A stretch of 64,000 nt of DNA from Arcticimaribacter sp965277835 (GCA_965277835.1 OZ255841.1:930001-994000); one strand, 5' to 3'; shown: positions 35,362 to 44,711, counted from the first letter of the stretch. The notes: generated from the sequence alone by a model not told the origin. Numbers and translations: made by a program.

Positions 35362-37911
35362 TTGAAAGTAAGGTTTACAAAAATAATCATTATAAGCATA
35401 CTGTCTTTATGCTTATACAATTGTAGTAGTACAAAAAAAGTTGTGCCTAACCAAAAGCTCCTAGTTAAAGAGTCTTTTTTTAAAAACGGAAAAAACATAC
35501 GCCAAGAACAAATAAAACAGTTAAGTGTATTACAACCAAATACTAAATTACTTGGCATTCCTCTAAAACTGCATGTTTATAATCTTGCCAAAGAAAAACC
35601 AGACAGCCTTTTTGATCTTTGGTTAAACAAAAAACCTAAACGAGCAGATCGCCTAAATAAACTTTACTCAAAAAAACAAGTATTACAACTTAAAAAATAT
35701 AAACGAGATTTTAGCTCTTGGTTAAAAAAGTCGGGAGAAGCACCTGCAATTTTCTCTGAAAACAACATTACTACTACTTCTGATAAATTAACACAATACT
35801 ATAAAAACATAGGGTTCTTCAATACAACTATCGAAACCAAAGTTAATGAGCTAACACCCAAAAAAGTAAGTGTTGACTACCTTGTCGAAACTGGCGAAGC
35901 ATTTACTATCGATGAAAAAACCAGTACAATTGCTTCAAATGATTTAGATTCTATTTATAAAAATCATATTTCGGAAAGTTTCCTGTTAAAGGATAATGTG
36001 TTCAGAGTTCAAGATTTTGAAAAAGAACGAGCGCGATTAGTAGCCTTATTTAGAGATAATGGAATTGAAAATTTTCAACAAAAATCTATTCGGTTTAAAG
36101 TCTATTTAGATAGTTTAGGAACTGACTATAAAATTCCTGTAAAGGTTGAAGTTATGAATGAAGTTAGAAGAGCGGGAGATTCTATTATAGAGGTTCCATA
36201 CGTAATTCAAAAAGTTAAAAAAATTAATCTTTACATAAAAGATTCTTCTAGTGAAGACTTTTCAATTTATACAGACACGCTAAACTATGAAGGTATAACC
36301 ATATTTTCTGATGGTAAACTAAATTATAAACCCAAATCATTAGCAAGCGGTATTTTTATAAAAGAAGGTATGCCATATAGCGATAAAGATCGTTTGGCTA
36401 CCTATAAATATTTTTCGGAATTACAAGTATTCAAGTATCCTAATATTAATTTTATTACAGACGAACAAAACCCATTAGAGTTAGTTTCTTCAATTTATTT
36501 AACCCCCAGAAAACCTTTTTCTATTGGCTTTGATTTAGATTTAACGCATTCTAATATTCAAGATATTGGAATTACACTGGGTAGTTCTATAATTAGTAGA
36601 AATGTTTTTAAAGGCACAGAAATTTTAGAGTTTAGTTTTAAAAGTGCATTTGGAGCTTCTGAGGACTTGGGGAATACAAGTGATACTTTTTTCAATATTT
36701 TTGAAATTGGAAGTAATTTGAATCTTAAAATTCCAAGAATAATTTTTCCCCTTAATAGACCTGTATTTAAAGATTATTTCGAAAAAGGAATTACTAACAT
36801 TAGTATTGGTACTTCTTCTCAGAGAAATGTTGGCTTAGATAAACAAAATTTTACTGGAGTAATAGAATACAATTGGACAAAAAAAGAAATTTATAATTTT
36901 AGTTTTAAACTCGTTGACCTAGAGTTTGTAAACAATTTAGCTATTTCGAACTATTTCAATGTTTACAAAAATTCGTATGACCGATTGAATGAAATTGCAA
37001 AATCAATTGACTATCAATCAAGTTTTTTATCTCCAGATAATGATTTAATTATACCTAGTGGAGCTACTGAATTTATAACCAACGTACTTGAAGGCAATAC
37101 GATATTAAGCCCCGAAACCGATTCTTATCAAAGCGTCCGTGTAATACAAGAACGCGAAAATAGACTTACTTCTAATAATTTTATTTTAGGCTCATCTTTT
37201 AGTTTTAGCAGAAATAATCAAGAAAATATATTTGATGAAGATTTTTCTCATTTAAAGTTCAAAATCGAAACCAATGGAAATTTATTAGTTGGTTTCCTTA
37301 ATTTACTTGGAGCAAATGAAAATGATTCTCGAAAAGTTAAACTACTCGACTTAGTGCCTTCTCAATTTGTTAAAACAGAATTTAACTATATTAAACATTG
37401 GAGTGTTAGAAAAGATGATGTAGTCGCATTTCGCTTTTTCTCAGGGATTGCTATTCCTTATGGAAACTCGGATAATATTCCTTTTATAAGATCGTATTAC
37501 GCCGGAGGAGCAAACGACAATAGAGCGTGGCAAGCTTATAAACTAGGTCCTGGTATTGGAGAAAGTACCAATGAATTTAATGAAGCAAATTTAAAACTAG
37601 CCTTAAATTTAGAATATCGATACCCCATTTTTGGTAAATTAAATGGTGCTTTTTTTATAGATGCCGGAAATATTTGGAATGTTTTAGATAATATAGAGAA
37701 CCCCAAACAACGATTTGAAGGAATTAATGATTTAGATGAAATTGCAATTGGAAGCGGGTTTGGACTTCGTTATGATTTTAATTACTTTATATTTCGCTTA
37801 GATACTGCGTTTAAAACTTATGACCCTTCAGAAATTAAAAGTAGAAGGTGGTGGAAACAAGTTTCGTTAGATAGAGCAGTATTAAATATTGGAATAAACT
37901 ATCCTTTTTAA
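35362..37911 (+). CDS. BamA/TamA-family (Omp85) outer-membrane lipoprotein
   Basis: Omp85-superfamily protein likely involved in inserting or exporting outer-membrane proteins or lipids. I use TTG at 35362 because the upstream frame contains the promoter. The protein then has 849 residues, with a lipoprotein signal peptide ending SLCLYNC (cysteine near residue 20). Residues about 80-400 include POTRA-like segments (FNTTIETKVNELTPKKVSVDY). The C-terminal D15-type barrel includes FIRSYYAGGANDNRAWQAYKLGPG, resembling the lid-lock motif region, and ends NIGINYPF. It differs from canonical BamA in being a predicted lipoprotein. Confidence 0.9.
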   Translation: MKVRFTKIIIISILSLCLYNCSSTKKVVPNQKLLVKESFFKNGKNIRQEQIKQLSVLQPNTKLLGIPLKLHVYNLAKEKPDSLFDLWLNKKPKRADRLNKLYSKKQVLQLKKYKRDFSSWLKKSGEAPAIFSENNITTTSDKLTQYYKNIGFFNTTIETKVNELTPKKVSVDYLVETGEAFTIDEKTSTIASNDLDSIYKNHISESFLLKDNVFRVQDFEKERARLVALFRDNGIENFQQKSIRFKVYLDSLGTDYKIPVKVEVMNEVRRAGDSIIEVPYVIQKVKKINLYIKDSSSEDFSIYTDTLNYEGITIFSDGKLNYKPKSLASGIFIKEGMPYSDKDRLATYKYFSELQVFKYPNINFITDEQNPLELVSSIYLTPRKPFSIGFDLDLTHSNIQDIGITLGSSIISRNVFKGTEILEFSFKSAFGASEDLGNTSDTFFNIFEIGSNLNLKIPRIIFPLNRPVFKDYFEKGITNISIGTSSQRNVGLDKQNFTGVIEYNWTKKEIYNFSFKLVDLEFVNNLAISNYFNVYKNSYDRLNEIAKSIDYQSSFLSPDNDLIIPSGATEFITNVLEGNTILSPETDSYQSVRVIQERENRLTSNNFILGSSFSFSRNNQENIFDEDFSHLKFKIETNGNLLVGFLNLLGANENDSRKVKLLDLVPSQFVKTEFNYIKHWSVRKDDVVAFRFFSGIAIPYGNSDNIPFIRSYYAGGANDNRAWQAYKLGPGIGESTNEFNEANLKLALNLEYRYPIFGKLNGAFFIDAGNIWNVLDNIENPKQRFEGINDLDEIAIGSGFGLRYDFNYFIFRLDTAFKTYDPSEIKSRRWWKQVSLDRAVLNIGINYPF

Positions 37912-37920
37912 AAAAACAAT

Positions 37921-37928
37921 TACATTTG
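37921..37928 (+). promoter_or_regulatory. -7 promoter element of fba-accD
   Basis: TACATTTG matches TAnnTTTG and lies 31 bases before the fba ATG. No -33 match is visible at the usual distance. Confidence 0.4.
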
Positions 37929-37959
37929 ATGCCTAGAAAATTATTAACTATAATATAAT

Positions 37960-39033
37960 ATGAATATGAATTCGACTATCCCTTCAGGAGTAATTACAGG
38001 AACAAAGGTTCAAGAGGTGTTTGCTTTAGCTAAACAAAAGAAATTTGCATTACCAGCGGTAAATGTTATTGGAAATAATACCATAAATACAGTAATGGAA
38101 ACGGCAGCAGAATTGAATAGCCCAGTAATTATTCAATTTTCTAATGGAGGCTCTATTTTTAATGCAGGAAAAAGCCTAGACAACACTGACCAAAAAGCAG
38201 CAATAGCAGGCGCTATAGCAGGAGCTAAACACATACATGAATTGGCAAGCGTATATGGAGCTAGTGTAATTTTGAATACTGACCATTGTGCGAAAAAACT
38301 TTTACCTTGGATTGATGGCTTATTAGATGCTGGTGAAAAATTCTATAAAGAGACTGGAAAATCACTTTATAGCTCTCATATGATAGACTTATCCGAAGAA
38401 CCTCTAGAAGAAAATATAGGGTTATGTAAAAAATACCTCGAACGTATGTCAAAAATAGGCATGACTCTCGAAATAGAATTAGGTATTACTGGAGGCGAAG
38501 AAGACGGTGTAGATAATAGCGATGTAGATGCTTCAAAATTATATACCCAACCCGAAGAAGTCGCGTATGCATTTGAAGAACTTAGAAAAGTAAGCGACCA
38601 ATTTACTGTTGCCGCTGCGTTTGGTAATGTACATGGCGTTTATAAACCTGGAAATGTAAAACTCACTCCAAAGATTTTAAAAAATTCTCAAGAGTATATT
38701 TCCAAAAACTATAATGTCCCTGAAAACACTGTTGACTTTGTCTTCCATGGAGGTTCTGGCTCAACTGTTGAAGAAATTAGAGAAGCTATTGGGTATGGGG
38801 TAATCAAAATGAACATAGATACCGACTTGCAATTTGCATTCACAGCAGGTATCCGTGATTATATGGTTGAAAACATCGACTATTTAAAAACTCAGATTGG
38901 AAACCCAGAAGGAGCAGACCAACCAAACAAAAAAAATTATGACCCAAGAAAATGGTTACGCCTAGGAGAACAAACCTTTAAACAAAGGTTGATTAAAGCA
39001 TTTGAAGATTTGAATAATATCAATACATTGTAA
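37960..39033 (+). CDS. fbaA: Class II fructose-bisphosphate aldolase
   Basis: Zinc-dependent glycolytic and gluconeogenic aldolase that splits fructose 1,6-bisphosphate. It has 357 residues of the class IIa (E. coli FbaA) length. Metal and substrate sites are visible in ILNTDHCAKKLLPW, LEIELGITGGEEDGVDN, AAFGNVHGVYKPGN and FVFHGGSGSTVEEI. accD follows after 12 bases, so the two are probably cotranscribed. Confidence 0.97.
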   Translation: MNMNSTIPSGVITGTKVQEVFALAKQKKFALPAVNVIGNNTINTVMETAAELNSPVIIQFSNGGSIFNAGKSLDNTDQKAAIAGAIAGAKHIHELASVYGASVILNTDHCAKKLLPWIDGLLDAGEKFYKETGKSLYSSHMIDLSEEPLEENIGLCKKYLERMSKIGMTLEIELGITGGEEDGVDNSDVDASKLYTQPEEVAYAFEELRKVSDQFTVAAAFGNVHGVYKPGNVKLTPKILKNSQEYISKNYNVPENTVDFVFHGGSGSTVEEIREAIGYGVIKMNIDTDLQFAFTAGIRDYMVENIDYLKTQIGNPEGADQPNKKNYDPRKWLRLGEQTFKQRLIKAFEDLNNINTL

Positions 39034-39045
39034 AAAAGAAAACAA

Positions 39046-39903
39046 ATGACTTGGTTTAAACGAGATAAGCAAGGAATACAAACACGAACGGAAGAAAAAA
39101 AAGATATTCCAAAAGGTTTGTGGTATAAAAGCCCTACAGGGAAAATTATAGAGACTCAAGAGCTTGCCGACAACTTCTATGTAAGCCCAGAAGACGAATA
39201 TCATGTAAGAATTGGTAGTAAAGAATACTTTGAAATTCTATTTGATGATAATAAGTTTAAAGAAATCGATAGTAATATTATCTCTAAAGATTTTTTGAAT
39301 TTTACCGATACTGTAAAATACAAAGACCGTCTTAAAAAAAGCATGAAAGAATCGGGGTTAAAAGATGCTATTCGGACTGCAATTGGCAAGTCTATGGGAA
39401 AAGACATCGTTATTTCGTGTATGGACTTTAAATTTATAGGAGGCTCTATAGGTTCTGTTGTGGGAGAAAAAATAGCGCGCGCTATTACCTATGCGATTAA
39501 AAAAAATATGCCATTAGTCATTATTTCTAAATCTGGAGGGGCAAGAATGATGGAAGGTGCTTTCTCTCTTATGCAATTAGCAAAAACTAGTGCAAAATTA
39601 AACGAACTTAGCGAAGCCAAAATACCTTATATATCGCTATGTACAGACCCAACTACTGGTGGAACTACTGCCTCTTTTGCTATGTTAGGCGATATTAATA
39701 TTGCTGAACCTGGTGCTTTGATTGGTTTTGCCGGCCCTAGAGTAGTAAAAGACACCACTGGGAAAGACCTCCCCGAAGGTTTTCAACGAAGCGAATTTCT
39801 TTTAGAAAAAGGATTCTTAGACTTTATATCGCATCGTAAAAACCTAAAAAAACAAATCAATCTATATATTGATTTAATTTTAAATCAACCTATTAGAAGT
39901 TAA
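39046..39903 (+). CDS. accD: Acetyl-CoA carboxylase carboxyltransferase beta subunit (zinc-ribbon cysteines absent)
   Basis: Beta half of the carboxyltransferase that makes malonyl-CoA for fatty-acid synthesis. It has 285 residues. The catalytic region is intact: SGGARMMEGAFSLMQLAKTSA, DPTTGGTTASFAMLGDI and IGFAGPRVV. The N-terminal domain starts normally (KGLWYKSPTGKIIE), but the four cysteines that form the zinc ribbon in E. coli AccD are replaced: the first pair reads SPTG and the second SPED. From memory, other Flavobacteria lack them too, so this is likely a lineage trait rather than damage. Confidence 0.95.
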   Translation: MTWFKRDKQGIQTRTEEKKDIPKGLWYKSPTGKIIETQELADNFYVSPEDEYHVRIGSKEYFEILFDDNKFKEIDSNIISKDFLNFTDTVKYKDRLKKSMKESGLKDAIRTAIGKSMGKDIVISCMDFKFIGGSIGSVVGEKIARAITYAIKKNMPLVIISKSGGARMMEGAFSLMQLAKTSAKLNELSEAKIPYISLCTDPTTGGTTASFAMLGDINIAEPGALIGFAGPRVVKDTTGKDLPEGFQRSEFLLEKGFLDFISHRKNLKKQINLYIDLILNQPIRS

Positions 39904-39924
39904 TAGTTATTTAGAAATAAAATG

Positions 39925-39933
39925 TATATTTGC
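39925..39933 (+). promoter_or_regulatory. -7 promoter element of rpsO
   Basis: TATATTTGC matches TAnnTTTGC exactly. Transcription would start near 39940, leaving about 40 bases of leader before the S15 ATG at 39982. Confidence 0.55.
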
Positions 39934-39981
39934 GACCGCATTATACAAACGTACATAACAATCATTAAAATTAATATTAGC

Positions 39982-40251
39982 ATGTATTTATCTAAAGAAG
40001 TAAAAGAAAATATTTTTGAAAAACACGGCAGCTCAAAGTCTAATACAGGCTCTGCAGAAGGACAAATTGCTTTGTTTTCATACAGAATTAACCATCTTTC
40101 CAACCACTTAAAGAATAATCGAAAAGATTATAATACCGAGCGTTCTTTGGTTAAACTGGTAGGTAAAAGAAAGAGTTTATTAAACTATTTAAAATCAAAA
40201 GATATTACACGATATCGTGCTATCATTAAAGAATTAGGTTTACGTAAATAA
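39982..40251 (+). CDS. rpsO: 30S ribosomal protein S15
   Basis: Small-subunit protein binding the 16S central domain. The longest frame starts at 39922, upstream of the -7 box, so I use the ATG at 39982. This gives MYLSKEVKENIFEKHG and 89 residues, the exact family length. The RINHLSNHLKNNRKDYNTERSLVKLVGKRKSLLNYL signature (shown here in parts: RINHLSNHLK and LVGKRKSLLNYL) is complete. pnp follows, the common rpsO-pnp order. Confidence 0.96.
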   Translation: MYLSKEVKENIFEKHGSSKSNTGSAEGQIALFSYRINHLSNHLKNNRKDYNTERSLVKLVGKRKSLLNYLKSKDITRYRAIIKELGLRK

Positions 40252-40359
40252 ATCTAATCCTTCCCTTTTATGGGAAATATTAAAAGCTGAATCTTAGTTT
40301 TTCATTGGTCTCTATAACACAACACAACAACATGTTTAGACTTAACAAAAACGAAAAAA

Positions 40360-42474
40360 ATGATTCCAAAAACTTTTACAGAAGAAATTCAACTTCCTGA
40401 GGGGCGTACTATTACGCTCGAAACAGGTAAACTAGCAAAACAAGCCGATGGGTCGGTTGTAGTGCGTTCTGGGAACTGCATGCTTTTAGCTACTGTCGTT
40501 TCGGCACGCAAAGCTAGTCCCGTTGACTTTTTACCCCTTACTATCGATTATCGAGAAAAATTTGCCTCTGCTGGGCTTTTCCCTGGTGGCTTTTTCAAAA
40601 GAGAAGCACGACCAAGTAACGATGAAATTTTAACCATGAGGCTTGTAGATAGAGTTCTACGTCCTCTTTTCCCGAAAGATTATCATGCAGAAACTCAAGT
40701 TATGATTCAATTAATGTCTCATGACGAAAATGTAATGCCCGATGCCTTAGCTGGTTTAGCTGCTTCTGCTGCTATTCAACTTTCTGACATTCCTTTTGAA
40801 TATCCAATTTCTGAAGTTCGAGTCTCTCGACTTGAGGGCAAGTTTATAATTAACCCTAGCAGACAACAACTCGAAGCCTCTGATATTGATATTATGATTG
40901 GAGCTAGTATGGATTCTGTCGCAATGGTAGAAGGAGAATTTAGCGAGGTTTCTGAACAAGAAATGATTGAAGCTATTGCTTTTGGTCATGAGGCGATAAA
41001 AAATCAAATTACAGCGCAAATACGCTTAGCTGAAGCATTTGGTAAAAAAGAAACGCGGACATATGAAGAAGAAGCACATGATGAAGACTTAGAGCAAAAA
41101 ATACATTCTTTGTCATATGACAAATACTACGCTATTGCTAAAGAAGCTTCTTCTAAGGCAGACCGAAGTGAATCTTTTGACACGCTTAAAGAAGAAATTA
41201 AAGCTACTTTTAGTGACGAAGAATTAGAGGAGAAAAACGACTTAATTTCTAAATACCTTTCTAGTGCTTATAAAAAAGCCGTACGCGATTTGGTTTTAAG
41301 CGAAGGTATTCGACTAGATGGTCGAGCCACAACTGAAATTAGACCTATTTGGTGTGAGGTAGATTATTTGCCTTCTACACACGGGTCTTCAGTTTTTACT
41401 CGTGGTGAAACACAAGCATTAGCCACCGTTACACTAGGTACTTCTCGCGAATCTAATATTATCGATTCTCCGACCAATCAAGACGAAGAAAGTTTCTATC
41501 TGCACTATAACTTCCCTCCATTCTGTACTGGAGAAGCTAGACCCTTACGTGGAACTTCTAGAAGAGAAATTGGACACGGAAATTTGGCTCAACGTGCATT
41601 AAAAAAAGTAATGCCCGATGACTGTCCATACACTGTCCGTGTAGTCTCTGAAGTTTTAGAATCTAATGGATCTTCTTCAATGGCGACTGTATGCTCAGGG
41701 ACTATGGCGTTAATGGATGCAGGAATAAAAATTAAAAAACCTGTTTCTGGAATTGCAATGGGATTAATCTCCGAAGGAGATAAATTTGCTGTATTATCAG
41801 ACATTCTTGGTGATGAAGACCATTTAGGAGATATGGATTTTAAAGTAACAGGAACCGAAGACGGTATTACTGCTTGCCAAATGGATATTAAAGTAAAAGG
41901 ATTGAGTTACGAAATTCTTACTCAAGCTCTTGAACAAGCACGACAAGGTAGATTACATATACTCGAAAAAATTACTGACACCATTCAATCGCCAGCCGAA
42001 GATGTTAAATCACACGCTCCAAAAATGGTGAAGATTACTATTCCATCAGATTTTATTGGCGCTGTCATTGGTCCTGGAGGAAAAGTAATTCAAGAAATGC
42101 AAAAAGAAACAGGCACTACCATTGTAATTGAAGAAGAAAATGAAATGGGTGTTGTTCAAATTTTAGGTACTGACCAAGAAATGATTGATAGCGTATTAAA
42201 TAAAATTGACGATATCACATTTAATCCAGTTGCTGGAGATACATACACTGTTAAAGTCATTAAAATCTTAGATTTTGGTGCAGTAGTCGAGTTTCGTCCA
42301 GGTAAAGAAGTGTTACTTCACGTATCTGAAATTGCTTGGGAACGAACCGAAAATGTTTCAGATGTACTTAGTATTGGAGATAGTCTTGAGGTTAAATATT
42401 TTGGTATTGACCCTAAAACACGCAAACAAAAAGTATCGCGAAAAGCCCTTTTGCCAAGACCTGAACGTAAATAA
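40360..42474 (+). CDS. pnp: Polyribonucleotide nucleotidyltransferase (PNPase)
   Basis: Phosphorolytic 3'-5' exoribonuclease and degradosome component. It has 704 residues: a first RNase PH domain from the N-terminus, an alpha-helical linker, a second RNase PH domain with GEARPLRGTSRREIGHGNLAQRAL and DILGDEDHLGDMDFKV, a KH domain with FIGAVIGPGGKVIQEMQKETG near residue 565, and an S1 domain to the C-terminus (ILDFGAVVEFRPGKEVLLHVSEI). The 108-base gap after rpsO contains a small hairpin at 40261-40276 (TTCCC/GGGAA), possibly a processing site. Confidence 0.97.
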   Translation: MIPKTFTEEIQLPEGRTITLETGKLAKQADGSVVVRSGNCMLLATVVSARKASPVDFLPLTIDYREKFASAGLFPGGFFKREARPSNDEILTMRLVDRVLRPLFPKDYHAETQVMIQLMSHDENVMPDALAGLAASAAIQLSDIPFEYPISEVRVSRLEGKFIINPSRQQLEASDIDIMIGASMDSVAMVEGEFSEVSEQEMIEAIAFGHEAIKNQITAQIRLAEAFGKKETRTYEEEAHDEDLEQKIHSLSYDKYYAIAKEASSKADRSESFDTLKEEIKATFSDEELEEKNDLISKYLSSAYKKAVRDLVLSEGIRLDGRATTEIRPIWCEVDYLPSTHGSSVFTRGETQALATVTLGTSRESNIIDSPTNQDEESFYLHYNFPPFCTGEARPLRGTSRREIGHGNLAQRALKKVMPDDCPYTVRVVSEVLESNGSSSMATVCSGTMALMDAGIKIKKPVSGIAMGLISEGDKFAVLSDILGDEDHLGDMDFKVTGTEDGITACQMDIKVKGLSYEILTQALEQARQGRLHILEKITDTIQSPAEDVKSHAPKMVKITIPSDFIGAVIGPGGKVIQEMQKETGTTIVIEEENEMGVVQILGTDQEMIDSVLNKIDDITFNPVAGDTYTVKVIKILDFGAVVEFRPGKEVLLHVSEIAWERTENVSDVLSIGDSLEVKYFGIDPKTRKQKVSRKALLPRPERK

Positions 42475-42573
42475 CGCATAAAAAAAGATTAACTTTTTTT
42501 AATTTATGTAACATTTTATAATCTTTAACGTATAACTATTGTAGCTTATAATAGAATAGTTAGAAATAGAGTA

Positions 42574-43047
42574 ATGATAAAGAAATTAATAGTATCAATT
42601 TTAATTGTTCTTCCATTAGCAATTTATGGTCAACAAAAAGAATCTAAAGAAATTTTATTTGTCTGTACTCATGGTGCCGCAAGAAGTCCAATTGCTGCTG
42701 CATATTTCAATAAACTAGCAAAAGAAAATAATTTGAATTATCATGCCGTTTTTAGAGGTACAGAACCCGATGAAGCATTGACACCAGAAACAATTAATGG
42801 ACTAACTGAAGATGGCTTTAACGTTAATGATTGGATGCCAAAAAAAGTATCTAATCAAGATATCGGAAAAGCATATAAAATTGTAACCTTTGACTGTTCG
42901 GTTTCGTCAAAAAAATACTCTGCTACTGAAGAACAATGGAATGGCACTCCATCAATAAGCGAAGATTATAATAAGGCACGCAATGTAATTAAAGGAAATG
43001 TAGAACAATTAATCGAGCGATTAATTGAACCTAAAACGGATAAGTAA
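42574..43047 (+). CDS. Exported low-molecular-weight phosphatase / arsenate reductase-like protein
   Basis: Low-molecular-weight protein-tyrosine-phosphatase fold. It has 157 residues. The active-site loop CTHGAARSP (C31, five residues, R37) is intact and a serine follows the arginine as usual. The usual C-terminal DP general-acid loop is not obvious; the region reads NGTPSISEDYNKAR, where the aspartate of SEDY is a candidate. A hydrophobic N-terminus (KKLIVSILIVLPLAIYGQ) looks like a cleavable signal peptide, so the enzyme is predicted to act outside the cytoplasm, which is unusual for this fold. It lies between pnp and rpoD with gaps of 99 and 39 bases. Arsenate reduction is an alternative, but no ars genes are nearby. 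Confidence 0.8.
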   Translation: MIKKLIVSILIVLPLAIYGQQKESKEILFVCTHGAARSPIAAAYFNKLAKENNLNYHAVFRGTEPDEALTPETINGLTEDGFNVNDWMPKKVSNQDIGKAYKIVTFDCSVSSKKYSATEEQWNGTPSISEDYNKARNVIKGNVEQLIERLIEPKTDK

Positions 43048-43086
43048 AAACTAAATATTCACTAACAACGCATATACTTTTTTTGA

Positions 43087-43950
43087 ATGAGACAACTAAA
43101 AATTACCAAGCAAGTAACCAATCGCGAAACTGCCTCTCTTGACAAATATTTGCAAGAAATAGGAAAAGTAGATTTAATTACTGCAGAAGAAGAAGTAGAA
43201 TTAGCACAACGTATAAGAGCAGGAGATCAAGTTGCTTTAGAAAAACTCACAAAAGCAAACTTACGTTTCGTAGTATCAGTTGCTAAGCAATATCAAAACC
43301 AAGGGCTTACACTACCCGACTTAATTAACGAAGGGAATTTGGGGTTAATAAAAGCGGCTAAACGGTTTGATGAAACTCGTGGGTTTAAGTTTATTTCATA
43401 TGCAGTTTGGTGGATTCGTCAATCAATTTTACAAGCACTAGCAGAACAATCGAGAATTGTAAGGTTACCTCTAAATAAAATTGGGTCAATTAATAAAATT
43501 AATAAAACCTATGCTTTTTTAGAGCAAGCACATGAAAGAGCTCCTTCTGCCGAAGAAATTGCAAAAGAGCTTGACATGACAATTAACGATGTAAAAGAGT
43601 CACTTAAAAATTCTGGTCGACACGTATCAATGGATGCGCCACTAGTAGAAGGAGAAGACTCTAATTTATATGATGTACTAAATAGTGGAGAATCTCCAAA
43701 CCCAGACGGAACTCTTTTACACGAATCGCTTAAAACTGAAATTGAACGCGCTTTAGAGACACTTACTCCAAGAGAAGCTGATGTCATTCATTTATATTTT
43801 GGTCTCGGAGAAGAACATGCCATGACCCTAGAAGAGATCGGAGAAACATTTGATTTAACTCGTGAGCGTGTACGTCAAATTAAAGAAAAAGCCATCAGAA
43901 GGTTAAAGCATACTTCAAGAAGTAAGGTTTTAAAAACTTATTTGGGCTAA
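43087..43950 (+). CDS. rpoD: Primary RNA polymerase sigma factor (Bacteroidota RpoD)
   Basis: Housekeeping sigma-70 factor. It has 287 residues; region 1.1 is absent, as is normal in this phylum. Region 1.2 starts near SLDKYLQEIGKVDLITAEEEVELAQRI (in part), region 2 contains DLINEGNLGLIKAAKRFDETRG and FISYAVWWIRQSILQAL, and region 4 contains the helix-turn-helix TLEEIGETFDLTRERVRQIKEKA. It is the factor expected to recognise the TTTG/TAnnTTTG promoters noted in this window. A terminator follows at 43957. Confidence 0.97.
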   Translation: MRQLKITKQVTNRETASLDKYLQEIGKVDLITAEEEVELAQRIRAGDQVALEKLTKANLRFVVSVAKQYQNQGLTLPDLINEGNLGLIKAAKRFDETRGFKFISYAVWWIRQSILQALAEQSRIVRLPLNKIGSINKINKTYAFLEQAHERAPSAEEIAKELDMTINDVKESLKNSGRHVSMDAPLVEGEDSNLYDVLNSGESPNPDGTLLHESLKTEIERALETLTPREADVIHLYFGLGEEHAMTLEEIGETFDLTRERVRQIKEKAIRRLKHTSRSKVLKTYLG

Positions 43951-43956
43951 AATTAT

Positions 43957-43981
43957 AAGCAACTTTCGGGTTGCTTTTTTT
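43957..43981 (+). terminator. Rho-independent terminator after rpoD
   Basis: AAGCAAC, a six-base loop and GTTGCTT, followed by a T run, six bases after the rpoD stop. Confidence 0.8.
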
Positions 43982-44000
43982 ATAACTAAATGTTATTATA

Positions 44001-44651
44001 ATGTCAATACTTATAGCTCCTTCAATACTCTCTGCTGATTTTGCCAATCTCCAAAGAGATGCTGAAATGATTAATGAAAGTTCAGCAGACTGGTTTCACA
44101 TCGATATTATGGATGGTGTTTTTGTTCCGAATATTTCTTTTGGAATGCCTGTGCTTAAAGCCATTAACAAACATGCAAAAAAACCTTTAGATGTTCATTT
44201 GATGATTGTTAACCCCGACCAATATATTGAAACCTTCGCAGAATTGAATGCCGCAATTTTAACTGTACATTATGAGGCATGTACTCATCTACATAGGACG
44301 CTTCAAAAAATAAAGTCTTGTGGAATGAAAGCCGGAGTAGCTCTTAATCCACATACGCCCGTTCATTTATTAGAATCAATCATCCATGATATTGATCTTG
44401 TTTGTATAATGAGTGTAAACCCTGGTTTTGGCGGGCAATCGTTTATTGAAGAAACGTATAATAAAGTTAAAATTCTTAAAAAATTAATTACCGATAAAAA
44501 GTGTAATACTTTAATTGAAATAGATGGAGGAGTGAGTGACAAAAATCATAAACACCTCATAGAAGTAGGTGCAGATGTTTTAGTAGCTGGGAATTATGTT
44601 TTTGGAGCAAAAAACCCTATTAAAAATATTGACACACTAAAAAAGGTTTAA
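44001..44651 (+). CDS. rpe: Ribulose-phosphate 3-epimerase
   Basis: Pentose-phosphate-pathway enzyme interconverting ribulose 5-phosphate and xylulose 5-phosphate. It has 216 residues in a TIM barrel. Metal-site motifs are WFHIDIMDGVFVPNISFG near residue 33, DVHLMIVNPDQYI, the VNPGFGGQSFIE loop and IEIDGGV near residue 173. It is a normal complete gene, 20 bases after the rpoD terminator. Confidence 0.97.
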   Translation: MSILIAPSILSADFANLQRDAEMINESSADWFHIDIMDGVFVPNISFGMPVLKAINKHAKKPLDVHLMIVNPDQYIETFAELNAAILTVHYEACTHLHRTLQKIKSCGMKAGVALNPHTPVHLLESIIHDIDLVCIMSVNPGFGGQSFIEETYNKVKILKKLITDKKCNTLIEIDGGVSDKNHKHLIEVGADVLVAGNYVFGAKNPIKNIDTLKKV

Positions 44652-44681
44652 CTACGACTGTTACCTTAATAATAATCTAAT

Positions 44682-44689
44682 TATATTTG
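44682..44689 (+). promoter_or_regulatory. -7 promoter element of the three-gene envelope cassette
   Basis: TATATTTG matches TAnnTTTG exactly. Predicted transcription start is near 44697, about 15 bases before the small ORF at 44712. A CTG at 44658-44660 is a weak candidate for the -33 element. It suggests that the following three genes are a separate transcription unit from rpe. Confidence 0.55.
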
Positions 44690-44711
44690 TCACTTATAAA
44701 TATTTGTTGTT

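Noticed and set aside
39046..39903. accD as a pseudogene because the zinc-ribbon cysteines are missing
   Set aside because: The reading frame and catalytic motifs are intact, and the loss appears shared by the lineage.
42480..42500. Terminator after pnp (A run, ATTAA, T run)
   Set aside because: The stem is almost purely A-T; it could help termination but does not qualify by itself.
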